DNA from: an uncultured Lachnospiraceae bacterium
GTDB taxonomy: Bacteria > Bacillota > Clostridia > Lachnospirales > Lachnospiraceae
Assembly: GCA_905233835.1 (NCBI GenBank)
Contig: CAJOGB010000045.1
Span: 1-8,096 of the forward strand
Length of the DNA stretch: 8,096 nucleotides
Direction of reading: 5' to 3'
The notes under the pieces: model-generated
What the model was told of the DNA's origin: nothing
Databases searched by the model: none
What the model saw: the letters and a program-made list of their open reading frames with translations, nothing else
Program-made: the position numbers and the translations under genes
Shown here: in pieces, positions 1 to 6,750 of the stretch
How positions within the stretch are numbered: the first letter of the stretch is position 1
Layout: each line of letters starts with the position of its first letter

Positions 1-78
1 GGCCCATTTCCGTTGGAGCCTTCCGAAAATCTCCGGTGAAGAATAGACATAAAGAATAGACATAAAGGAAATCTTTTC
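1..78. other. Upstream edge without a supported gene
   Basis: No gene can be supported here. All three forward frames meet a stop between 37 and 57, so the first bases could be the last codons of an upstream gene or plain intergenic DNA; there is too little sequence to choose. The only structure is a 13-nt tandem repeat at 39-64. Confidence 0.5.
39..64. repeat. Two tandem copies of a 13-nt unit
   Basis: The unit AAGAATAGACATA occurs at 39-51 and again at 52-64 with no mismatch, followed by AAG at 65-67 as the start of a third partial copy. It lies about 15 nt upstream of the candidate -35 of queT. It may be a simple slippage duplication; a regulatory role is only a possibility. Confidence 0.7.
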
Positions 79-107
79 GTGACGAAAGGTTAAATTTATG
101 TTAATAT
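79..107 (+). promoter_or_regulatory. Candidate sigma-A promoter of the queT operon
   Basis: A -35-like GTGACG (79-84) is followed by a 17-nt spacer and TAATAT (102-107), preceded by TG at 99-100, which makes an extended -10. Each hexamer matches the consensus at four of six positions. Predicted transcription would start near 113-115, at the foot of the hairpin at 110-148. The -35 lies inside an imperfect 17-bp dyad (73-89). Assignment is by motif only. Confidence 0.5.
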
Positions 108-109
108 AT

Positions 110-148
110 ATGGGCTATTTTTGTAGGGGGCTTACAAAAATAGCCCAT
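110..148 (+). other. Perfect 16-bp stem-loop in the queT leader
   Basis: ATGGGCTATTTTTGTA (110-125) is exactly complementary to 133-148, with a 7-nt loop GGGGGCT (126-132). No T-run follows on either strand, so it is not a canonical intrinsic terminator. It ends one base before the preQ1 aptamer. With the predicted start near 113-115 it would form the 5' end of the mRNA, where it could protect the transcript or separate the aptamer from upstream sequence. GGGCT occurs both in the left arm (112-116) and in the loop (128-132), so a shorter alternative pairing with AGCCC (142-146) is possible. Confidence 0.8.
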
Positions 149-149
149 T

Positions 150-191
150 CGTGTGTTCGTAACCATCCACACGTAAAACAAAACTAAGGAG
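150..191 (+). promoter_or_regulatory. preQ1-I riboswitch (translational type) controlling queT
   Basis: P1 is CGTGTG (150-155) paired with CACACG (168-173), closing a 12-nt loop TTCGTAACCATC. An A-rich tail follows (174-183) and then CTAAGGAG. This matches the preQ1-I layout: short hairpin, C-containing loop, A-rich tail that folds back as an H-type pseudoknot. The loop GTAAC and the ACAAAAC tail closely resemble the Thermoanaerobacter tengcongensis aptamer, by which C163 would be the ligand-pairing base and G159 would pair with C184. The tail leads straight into the Shine-Dalgarno AAGGAG (186-191), so bound preQ1 should hide it and block translation. queT downstream fits the ligand. Confidence 0.87.
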
Positions 192-200
192 AATTTAAAA

Positions 201-734
201 ATGAAGAAGAACATGAAACCGGCGCTTTTTATAGCGCAGGCTGCGATTATCGCGGCTTTGTACGTGGTAATCACTTATTTTGTTGCAGCATTTAACCTTG
301 CAAGCGGTGCCATTCAGGTACGTCTTTCTGAGGCACTTACCATCCTTCCGGTATTTACTCCGGCAGCGATTCCCGGCCTTTTTATCGGATGTCTTTTGGC
401 AAACACCTTAACGGGTGCGGTTATCTGGGACATCATTTTCGGAAGCCTTGCTACATTAATCGCCACCATCGGAACTTATCTTTTACGTAAGACCAAGTTT
501 TTATACACACTTCCGCCGGTACTTTCCAATGCCATTATCGTACCTCTTGTGTTACAGAAAGCATACGGCTTGGAAGATGCTTATTGGTTTTTATTCTTAA
601 CTGTAGGCTTAGGAGAAGTTATCTCCGTATGTGTCCTTGGATTTTTACTTAAAAATGCGCTTTCCCGTTATCAGAACGTGATTTTTGCGCAGGATGCGGA
701 TTCCGTTAAAAAGGAAGACCGTAAAGAAGACTAA
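201..734 (+). CDS. queT: QueT family queuosine-precursor (preQ0/preQ1) transporter
   Basis: Integral membrane protein of 177 residues, expected to import a 7-deazaguanine precursor of the tRNA nucleoside queuosine across the cytoplasmic membrane. Hydrophobic segments run roughly over residues 8-30, 45-66, 72-95, 104-118 and 127-150. The family signature QVRLSEAL is at 39-46 and the WDIIFGSLATLIA stretch at 76-88. The N terminus is basic and the C terminus is a charged cytoplasmic-type tail (about 164-177) with many Lys, Asp and Glu. Length is close to the family norm. The ATG at 201 is fixed by AAGGAG at 186-191, nine nt upstream. A preQ1-I riboswitch overlaps that ribosome binding site, which strongly supports the function. 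argS follows after 37 nt with no promoter or terminator visible between them. Substrate preference between preQ0 and preQ1 cannot be told from sequence. Confidence 0.9.
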   Translation: MKKNMKPALFIAQAAIIAALYVVITYFVAAFNLASGAIQVRLSEALTILPVFTPAAIPGLFIGCLLANTLTGAVIWDIIFGSLATLIATIGTYLLRKTKFLYTLPPVLSNAIIVPLVLQKAYGLEDAYWFLFLTVGLGEVISVCVLGFLLKNALSRYQNVIFAQDADSVKKEDRKED

Positions 735-771
735 TTTTACTGGTTTAACATCAGAAAGGTGTAAAATTGCA

Positions 772-2532
772 ATGAAGGAAGTATTAGATTTAATCAAACA
801 GGAATTGGAAGCGTCTTTTGAAGCAAACGGATATGATAAAAAATATGCCTTTGTTTCTCTTTCCAATCGTCCGGATTTATGTGAGTATCAGTGTAACGGG
901 GCACTTCCCGCCGCAAAGGAATACCATAAAGCACCGATGGAAATCGCTGAGGCGATTGCCGCATCGTTACAGTCAAAGGATGCCTTTGAATCCGTAGAAG
1001 CCTGCAAACCGGGATTTTTAAATATAAAATTATTCCCCTCCTTCGTTGCTGCCTATCTGAATGATATGGCCCGCGATACCGGTCGATACGGTGTGGAAGA
1101 AAACAAAGCACCGAAGACCGTGATTATTGACTACGGCGGAGCAAACGTTGCGAAACCTCTTCATGTGGGACATCTTCGTTCTGCGGTTATCGGAGAGAGC
1201 ATTAAGCGTTTAAAACGTTTTGCCGGAGATAAGGTGATCGGTGATGTGCATCTCGGAGACTGGGGTCTTCAGATGGGACTTATCATTACCGAGTTATCGG
1301 AAAGAAAACCGGACCTTTGCTATTTTGATGAGGCTTATGACGGAGAGTATCCGACAGAGCCGCCATTTACCATTTCTGATTTGGAGGAGATTTATCCTAC
1401 CGCTTCCGGAAAGAGTAAAGAAGATGAAGAATTTAAAGCACGCGCTATGAAAGCTACGGCTGAGTTACAGCAGGGCAGACGCGGATATCGTGCATTATTA
1501 CAGCATATTTTAAATGTGTCTGTAACCGACTTAAAGAAAAACTACGACAGCTTAAATGTGGAATTCGATCTTTGGAAGGGTGAGTCTGACGCACAGCCTT
1601 ACATTCCGGATATGGTTCAGAAAATGAAGGACGACGGATTTGCATACATTTCCGAAGGCGCATTGGTTGTCGATGTAAAAGAAGATACGGATAAAAAAGA
1701 AATTCCGCCATGTATGATTTTAAAATCCGACGGAGCTTCTTTATACAATACCACCGACCTTGCCACTATGGTTTGGCGTGAAAAGGATTATCAGCCGGAC
1801 GAATATGTTTACGTGGTAGACAAGCGCCAGGAACTTTACTTTACCCAGGTGTTTAGATGTGCGAAAAAGACCGGCATTGTTCCGAAGGATACCGCCCTTA
1901 CCTTTGTGGGATTCGGTACAATGAACGGAAAAGACGGAAAGCCCTTTAAGACCAGAGAAGGCGGCGTTATGCGTCTTTCCAATTTGATTTCCGAAATCAA
2001 TGAAAAGATGTATGCAAAGATTATGGAAAACGGAACCATGTCCGAGGATGAGGCAAAGCGTACCGCACAGATTGTTGGACTTTCTGCCGTAAAATACGGT
2101 GACCTTTCCAACCAGGCATCCAAGGATTATATCTTTGATATCGATCGCTTTATTTCCTTTGAGGGAAATACGGGACCGTATATTTTATATACCATCGTAC
2201 GAATCAAATCCATTATCGCAAAGTATGGAAAAGACTTTGGTGGATTTGAGATTCCGGTTCCCACCACGGAAAGCGAAAAGAACTTGGAACTTGAACTTGC
2301 GAAATTTAATTCTGCTATTCGCGGAGCTTATGAAGAAACCGCGCCTCACAGAATTTGTGCTTATATATACGATTTGGCAAATGCGTTTAACCATTTCTAT
2401 CATGAGACACGTATTCTTGCCATGGAAGACGAAAAGAAAAAGGGTGAGTACATTCGCCTCTTGGCACTTACAAAGGATGTACTTGAAACCTGTACCGATA
2501 TTTTGGGATTTGATGTGCCGGAGCGCATGTAA
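772..2532 (+). CDS. argS: Arginyl-tRNA synthetase
   Basis: Class I aminoacyl-tRNA synthetase, 586 residues, which charges tRNA-Arg with arginine using ATP in the cytoplasm. An N-terminal additional domain (about 1-115) precedes the Rossmann catalytic core. The core has the HIGH-type motif HVGH at 131-134 within AKPLHVGHLRSAVIGES, GDVHLGDWGLQMG at 157-169, and the degenerate KMSKS-loop equivalent FKTREGG at 392-398, as is usual for ArgRS. The conserved GNTGPYILY is at 465-473, and the C-terminal helical anticodon-binding (DALR) domain covers about 465-586. The frame is open back to 685, but the start at 772 is preferred: AAAGGTG (755-761) lies ten nt upstream, and the longer form would overlap queT and add a non-family N terminus. 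All motifs are intact. It is probably cotranscribed with queT and the GTPase genes that follow. Confidence 0.96.
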   Translation: MKEVLDLIKQELEASFEANGYDKKYAFVSLSNRPDLCEYQCNGALPAAKEYHKAPMEIAEAIAASLQSKDAFESVEACKPGFLNIKLFPSFVAAYLNDMARDTGRYGVEENKAPKTVIIDYGGANVAKPLHVGHLRSAVIGESIKRLKRFAGDKVIGDVHLGDWGLQMGLIITELSERKPDLCYFDEAYDGEYPTEPPFTISDLEEIYPTASGKSKEDEEFKARAMKATAELQQGRRGYRALLQHILNVSVTDLKKNYDSLNVEFDLWKGESDAQPYIPDMVQKMKDDGFAYISEGALVVDVKEDTDKKEIPPCMILKSDGASLYNTTDLATMVWREKDYQPDEYVYVVDKRQELYFTQVFRCAKKTGIVPKDTALTFVGFGTMNGKDGKPFKTREGGVMRLSNLISEINEKMYAKIMENGTMSEDEAKRTAQIVGLSAVKYGDLSNQASKDYIFDIDRFISFEGNTGPYILYTIVRIKSIIAKYGKDFGGFEIPVPTTESEKNLELELAKFNSAIRGAYEETAPHRICAYIYDLANAFNHFYHETRILAMEDEKKKGEYIRLLALTKDVLETCTDILGFDVPERM

Positions 2533-2561
2533 GAGTTTTTGAAAGAAAGAAGGATGAAGTC

Positions 2562-3686
2562 ATGACAAAAATTGATATTATTTCCGGTTTTTTGGGAGCA
2601 GGTAAAACCACATTCATCAAGAAATTAATCGATGAAGCCTATAAGGGTGAAAAACTTGTTTTGATTGAAAACGAGTTTGGTGAAGTAGGTATCGACGGCG
2701 GATTTTTAAAGGATGCCGGCATTGAGATTACCGAGATGAATTCCGGATGTATCTGCTGTACTTTGGTGGGAGATTTTGCAAAATCCTTACAGGAAGTAAT
2801 GGATAAGTTTTCCCCGGATCGAATTTTAATCGAGCCCTCCGGTGTAGGTAAACTTTCCGATGTTATGACAAGCGTTATCGATATGGAAAAGACCCATGAC
2901 GTGAAGTTAAACGCTCTTGTTACGGTTGTAAATGCTCTTAAGGCTTCCAAGCAGATGAAAGCTTTCGGTGAGTTTTTTAACAACCAGATTGAGCATGCCA
3001 CCACCGTGGTTCTTTCCCGTTCACAAAAAGCTACCCCGGAACAGATTGAATTCTGTACCACTCAGATTCAAACTTTAAATCCAAAGGCTGCGGTAATTAC
3101 CACTCCTTGGGATGAGATTTCCGGAGAAAAGATTAAGAGTGTTATCGAAGGTCAGGATAACTTGGAGATGAAGACCCTTGCTGAGATGCATCATCATGAA
3201 GATGAAGAAGAGCATGAGCACGAGCATCATCATCACGACCATGATCACGAAGAACACGAACATCATCACCATGATCACGATCACGAGGAGCATGAACATC
3301 ATCATCACGATCATGATCACGAAGAAGGTCATGAACACTGTGACCATGAACACGGACATTGCTGCCATCACGATCATGACCACGAGCATCATCACCATCA
3401 TCATGCAGATGAGGTGTTTGATACCTGGGGCAAAGAAACCCCACACGTATTTGAACGTGCAACCATTGAAAATGCGCTAAAGGCATTCGCAGAAACCGAA
3501 GATTACGGTGTGATTATCCGTTCAAAGGGTATGGTTCCTTCCACAGACGGAACATGGATTTACTTTGATTTGGTAGATGGCGAGTATGAGCTTCGTAGCG
3601 GCGAACCGGATTATACGGGACGTTTGGTTGTCATCGGTGCAAACGTGGATGAACATAAAGTCGAGGAACTTTTCGGCTTACACTAA
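2562..3686 (+). CDS. COG0523/CobW-family GTPase with His-rich linker, putative metal chaperone
   Basis: Cytoplasmic P-loop GTPase of 374 residues, of the G3E family used in metal delivery. The Walker A is GFLGAGKTT (9-17). The family metal motif CICC is at 63-66 after ENEFGEVGIDGGFL, and the switch/Walker B element EPSGVG at 91-96. The usual NKxD guanine-specificity motif is replaced by LSRSQKA at 151-157. Residues 210-281 are a linker with about 40 His in 72 residues plus Cys260, Cys267 and Cys268, including three perfect 12-residue repeats. The CobW C-terminal domain covers about 293-374. A His-rich linker plus CxCC points to zinc, with nickel or cobalt as alternatives; the client protein is unknown. 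The ribosome binding site AGAAGGATG lies just before the ATG. Its neighbours, queT and argS, suggest a tRNA-related or zinc-enzyme client, but that is inference. Confidence 0.88.
   Translation: MTKIDIISGFLGAGKTTFIKKLIDEAYKGEKLVLIENEFGEVGIDGGFLKDAGIEITEMNSGCICCTLVGDFAKSLQEVMDKFSPDRILIEPSGVGKLSDVMTSVIDMEKTHDVKLNALVTVVNALKASKQMKAFGEFFNNQIEHATTVVLSRSQKATPEQIEFCTTQIQTLNPKAAVITTPWDEISGEKIKSVIEGQDNLEMKTLAEMHHHEDEEEHEHEHHHHDHDHEEHEHHHHDHDHEEHEHHHHDHDHEEGHEHCDHEHGHCCHHDHDHEHHHHHHADEVFDTWGKETPHVFERATIENALKAFAETEDYGVIIRSKGMVPSTDGTWIYFDLVDGEYELRSGEPDYTGRLVVIGANVDEHKVEELFGLH
3216..3323 (+). repeat. Three 36-bp coding repeats for a His-rich 12-residue unit
   Basis: Three adjacent 36-bp units (3216-3251, 3252-3287, 3288-3323) each encode EHEHHHHDHDHE exactly. 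At the DNA level they differ: units 1 and 2 use different synonymous codons at seven of twelve positions. The protein repeat has therefore been kept while the DNA drifted, which points to selection on the peptide rather than a fresh duplication. It sits within the larger His-rich linker at 3189-3404. Confidence 0.85.
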
Positions 3687-3707
3687 TATAACTTTTGAGG
3701 TGAAAAA

Positions 3708-4664
3708 ATGAGTCAGAGAGAAGTACCGGTATATATCTTCTTTGGTTTTATGGACAGCGGGAAAACCACGTTGATTCATGAGACTCTGTATCAGAATCAT
3801 TTTGCGGATGATTTGAATTCCATATTGGTAATCTCCTGTGAAGACGGAGACGAGGAGTACGACGAGGTAAAATTAAAAACCATCGGCGGGCACTTGGTTC
3901 GTTTTGAAGAGGAAGAAGAGTTTACCGCAAAAGCGTTAATAGAATTGGATGAGAAGTATCATCCGGATGCCGTATTCTTGGAGTACAACGGTACTTGGGA
4001 AGTGGCACCGATTTATGAGATGGAAGGCCCGAAGGATTGGACCATTGTTCAGGCACTTACCACGGTGGATGCCACCACCTTTGAAATGTATATGTTAAAT
4101 ATGCGTTCCATGATGACGGAGCAGCTTTTTAAAGCGGATGTGGTAATCTTTAACCGTTGTCCGGAGGGAGTAAACAAATCCAAATTCCGTGCAAACGTTA
4201 AATCCGTAAATCGTCCGGCACAGATTGTGTATGAGCGGGAGGACGGAAGCATCGATGATTCGGAAGAGGAACTTCCTTTTGATTTGGATGCGGATGTGAT
4301 TGAAATTTCCGATATGGATTATGCTCTTTGGTTTATGGACTGTATGGATAATCCCAAGAAGTATGACGGAAAGACAGTTCATTTTTTAGCGCTTGTATAT
4401 AATCCGACCGATGGCAAAGGTAAGTTAAAACCGGGCGTGATTGTTCCGGGAAGATTTGCAATGACCTGCTGCGTGGAGGATATTCAGTTTTTGGGAATGA
4501 AGTGTAAGACGGATGTAAACGTGGAGCATAAAAGCTGGATTGACTTGACCGCAAAGGTAAAAAACGAATTTGCCAAGGAATATAAAGGAAAGGGTCCGGT
4601 GCTTTACCCGGTTGAGATGAAATCGGCAAGCAAGCCCGAGGATGAATTGGTATATTTTAATTAA
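3708..4664 (+). CDS. Divergent CobW-like GTPase fused to a YcgQ/TIGR03943-like C-terminal module
   Basis: Protein of 318 residues with no membrane segment. The N-terminal G domain has Walker A GFMDSGKTT (13-21), SCEDGDEEYDE (43-53) where CobW proteins carry the NEFGE and CxCC region, LEYNGTW (91-97) in place of EPSG, TTVDATTF (118-125), and FNRCPE (148-153) near the usual NKxD. The CxCC motif of COG0523 is absent. The C-terminal part (about 215-318) has KYDGKTVHFLALVYNP, then PGRFAMTCCVEDIQFLG (247-263). The R-F-x-M-T-C-C pattern resembles the C terminus of YcgQ/TIGR03943 (DUF1980) proteins, which work beside a predicted permease. GAGGTG upstream sets the start, 21 nt after the first GTPase, so the two are probably cotranscribed and may act together on a metal or on membrane-associated partners. 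The fold match is from memory of the motif; exact function is unknown. Confidence 0.72.
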   Translation: MSQREVPVYIFFGFMDSGKTTLIHETLYQNHFADDLNSILVISCEDGDEEYDEVKLKTIGGHLVRFEEEEEFTAKALIELDEKYHPDAVFLEYNGTWEVAPIYEMEGPKDWTIVQALTTVDATTFEMYMLNMRSMMTEQLFKADVVIFNRCPEGVNKSKFRANVKSVNRPAQIVYEREDGSIDDSEEELPFDLDADVIEISDMDYALWFMDCMDNPKKYDGKTVHFLALVYNPTDGKGKLKPGVIVPGRFAMTCCVEDIQFLGMKCKTDVNVEHKSWIDLTAKVKNEFAKEYKGKGPVLYPVEMKSASKPEDELVYFN

Positions 4665-4671
4665 GATGAAA

Positions 4672-4705
4672 AGAGTGCAGCCAAAGCATGGATGCACTTT
4701 TTTTT
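4672..4705 (+). terminator. Intrinsic terminator of the queT-argS-GTPase unit
   Basis: GTGCA (4675-4679) pairs with TGCAC (4693-4697), extended outward by A-T pairs and inward by CCA/TGG (4681-4683 with 4689-4691) across a G-A mismatch. A run of T continues from 4698 to 4705. It begins eight nt after the stop of the second GTPase and separates the operon from the chemoreceptor gene. Confidence 0.88.
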
Positions 4706-4743
4706 ATTGTTGCCAAAAAGTAATAAAAAAACAGAAAAAAATG

Positions 4744-4771
4744 TTTAAATCTTTCTAATTTATTATATAAT
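4744..4771 (+). promoter_or_regulatory. Candidate sigma-A promoter of the chemoreceptor gene
   Basis: A consensus TATAAT lies at 4766-4771. The best upstream partner is TTTAAA at 4744-4749 with a 16-nt spacer, a weak -35 in very AT-rich DNA. Transcription would start near 4778, giving a leader of about 60 nt. No flagellar sigma-D/sigma-28 -10 of the GCCGAT type is seen, so flagellar-cascade control is not supported by the sequence. Confidence 0.5.
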
Positions 4772-4839
4772 TATAAGGGTATAAAGATATTGTTTGTCAC
4801 TTCGACAACGGGGACGACAAGGATAGCGAGGGAGTACTT

Positions 4840-6564
4840 ATGAAAAAAAAGAAAAAACTTACTTTTAGGGGAACACTTCTTATGTATGCGCTGATTCCTT
4901 TGGTTTCAGCAGTGTTGATTCTGGGTGTGGCAACGGCGAGGTTAATGATTAAAAACTTGGAAGAAAACACCTTTGATGAATTGAAACTGGCTTCCGAAGG
5001 ACTTCGTGCTTATTATGAGTATGATTTATTGAATGATAATGATTTGGAAGACGGATTTTTGGCGTATGCGCCGGAGGATTATATCGATGTGATTAATCAA
5101 CAAACCGGCATACATCTTACGATTTTTAGGGATAATATCCGTTTTATGACATCGTTACGTAATGCGGACGGCTCCAGAAATGAAGGAACGGAAGCATCTG
5201 AGGCGGTATATGCCACAGTAAAAGCCGGAAACGATTATAAATCCGGCGATGTTATGATTAACGGAACGAGATATTACGTATACTACACACCGATGAAAAA
5301 CGGTAGCGGTGAAGTTGTTGGTATGGCTTTTGCAGGTAAAGAGGCAACAAAGATAACCAAGGCAGAAAACGCACTTCGTATGATTGTTATTGCTGTTGGC
5401 GCAGTATTGCTTGTATTCTTCTTTTTCTTGGCAATCTTCTTTGCCGGAAAGATTTCAAGACCGGTTATTAAGACGGCGGAAAACATGAAACGCTTGTCCG
5501 AAGGTCGTATTATGGATGTGGAAACAGGCGTGAAGTCCAATATTGATGAACTTTCGAATCTTGTGGAGAGCACAGAGATTTTCTCCGATACTTTAAAGGG
5601 CATTGTTCGTAAGATTTACGAGGCGATGGATTCTTTATACGGTTTAATCGGTTCCACGACGACACGCTCCTCCGAGGCGGCGGATTCCGCGGAGCAGATT
5701 TCCAGAGCATTAGGTGGACTTGCCGACAGTACCGTGGAATTGGCGGAATTGGTTCAGGACGTTAACGGTAATGTGAATGACATGGGCATGATTGTTGAAA
5801 ATGCGCAGGATATGGTTCATGGACTGACAGAAAGTTCTAAGAATATGGAATCCGCAAATAATGATGCCTTAAAATGTATCAACGATATTTCTGACGGATC
5901 CCAGCAGTCGGTGGAGGCTGTGGATAATATAGCAGAGAGTATTCGAAATACAAATGACGCCGTAAATAAGATTACCGAAATGGTTGATTTGATTGCAAGT
6001 ATTGCTTCTCAGACAAACCTTCTTGCATTGAATGCATCCATCGAAGCGGCACGCGCCGGAGAAGCGGGAAAGGGATTTGCGGTAGTTGCCGATAATATTA
6101 AGGATTTGGCATCCCAGTCCGATGCTTCCGCAAATGAGATTAAGATTATCACAGAGGAAATCAGTGCTTTGTCCAATACTTGTGTGGCGCAGGCAGATAC
6201 CGTGAAGGAACTTATTCAAAATGAGCAGACACTTTTGCAGCAGGCAAGGAGTCAGTTTAATATTTTGGATAACGAGATTGCTTCTTCCGTTAATAATATC
6301 GAAACCGTGGATGAGATTACAACGAAGCTTGGCAACATTAAGAACACCATCGTTAATGCAGTTTCCGATTTGTCAGCAATTTCCGAAGAGACATCTGCTA
6401 CGAATCAGGAAGTATCCGCTACGACAGAGACCGTGGCTACGAACGTCAGCTCTACATCCACCAGTATGCAGGATATTAATTCTTTGGCAGACAACTTAAG
6501 AGATGCCATCAGCTTCTTTAAGGAAACCGAAAGTGATGCACCGGTTTTGGAAGAAGACGAATAA
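4840..6564 (+). CDS. Methyl-accepting chemotaxis protein with single-Cache-like sensor
   Basis: Transmembrane chemoreceptor of 574 residues that signals to CheA/CheW. A basic N terminus precedes TM1 (about 12-34). The extracellular domain (about 35-178) has LTIFRDNIRFMTSLRNADG (93-111), NEGTEASEAV, YKSGDVMINGTRYYVYYTPM (133-152) and a final GEVVGMAFAGK, which fits the single-Cache type 3 sensors that often bind small organic ligands. TM2 is about 180-203 with a run of Phe, then HAMP (about 204-255). The long cytoplasmic coiled coil carries the hairpin tip SQTNLLALNASIEAARAGE (390-408) and the following GKGFAVVADNIKDLASQS. No C-terminal CheR/CheB-binding pentapeptide is visible; the protein ends in acidic residues. 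Start is ATG at 4840 after GAGGGAG (4828-4834). It is flanked by terminators, so it is a single-gene unit. The ligand cannot be told. Confidence 0.93.
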   Translation: MKKKKKLTFRGTLLMYALIPLVSAVLILGVATARLMIKNLEENTFDELKLASEGLRAYYEYDLLNDNDLEDGFLAYAPEDYIDVINQQTGIHLTIFRDNIRFMTSLRNADGSRNEGTEASEAVYATVKAGNDYKSGDVMINGTRYYVYYTPMKNGSGEVVGMAFAGKEATKITKAENALRMIVIAVGAVLLVFFFFLAIFFAGKISRPVIKTAENMKRLSEGRIMDVETGVKSNIDELSNLVESTEIFSDTLKGIVRKIYEAMDSLYGLIGSTTTRSSEAADSAEQISRALGGLADSTVELAELVQDVNGNVNDMGMIVENAQDMVHGLTESSKNMESANNDALKCINDISDGSQQSVEAVDNIAESIRNTNDAVNKITEMVDLIASIASQTNLLALNASIEAARAGEAGKGFAVVADNIKDLASQSDASANEIKIITEEISALSNTCVAQADTVKELIQNEQTLLQQARSQFNILDNEIASSVNNIETVDEITTKLGNIKNTIVNAVSDLSAISEETSATNQEVSATTETVATNVSSTSTSMQDINSLADNLRDAISFFKETESDAPVLEEDE

Positions 6565-6593
6565 AAATCATTTTTTCATAAGTTTACAGTTTG

Positions 6594-6624
6594 CTCCCGG
6601 AGATACTGTCTCCGGGAGTTTTTT
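6594..6624 (+). terminator. Intrinsic terminator of the chemoreceptor gene
   Basis: CTCCCGGAGA (6594-6603) and TCTCCGGGAG (6609-6618) form a perfect 10-bp GC-rich stem with loop TACTG, followed by six T (6619-6624). It lies 29 nt after the chemoreceptor stop codon. Confidence 0.96.
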
Positions 6625-6709
6625 GTGCTTTTTTTACAAAATAGTTAAAGCTGTTTTATGATTATTAATGATTTTGCATAGTAATCGGTACAGAGCAAAA
6701 AATCTGTTG

Positions 6710-6738
6710 TTTACATTTGTTTTGGAAAAAATTACAAT
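6710..6738 (+). promoter_or_regulatory. Sigma-A promoter of the nfnA-nfnB operon
   Basis: TTTACA (6710-6715), a 17-nt spacer and TACAAT (6733-6738) each match the sigma-A consensus at five of six positions. The start would be near 6745, leaving a leader of almost 80 nt before the ATG at 6823. The preceding terminator ends at 6624, so this is the likely entry point for transcription of the operon. Confidence 0.72.
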
Positions 6739-6750
6739 GCAAATTAAGGT

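Noticed and set aside
110..148. Intrinsic terminator of an upstream gene
   Set aside because: The stem is AT-rich in the middle and no T-run follows on either strand.
685..771. Upstream extension of argS from ATG 685
   Set aside because: It would overlap queT by 50 nt and add 29 residues unlike an ArgRS N terminus; a good ribosome binding site precedes ATG 772.
3216..3323. 36-bp units that might suggest a CRISPR array
   Set aside because: The units are directly adjacent with no spacers, vary at synonymous positions and encode a His-rich peptide in frame.
3075..3486. Long reverse-strand frames opposite the His-rich region, rich in Met, Val and Asp/Arg/His
   Set aside because: They are complements of CAT/CAC and GAT/GAA codons in the GTPase gene, with no ribosome binding site and no family resemblance.
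4772..4839. c-di-GMP riboswitch or sigma-28 promoter before the chemoreceptor
   Set aside because: The conserved GEMM core and a GCCGAT-type -10 are both absent.
6221..6499. Forward frame of 92 codons inside the chemoreceptor gene
   Set aside because: It is a shifted reading of the coiled-coil region with no ribosome binding site and no recognisable sequence.
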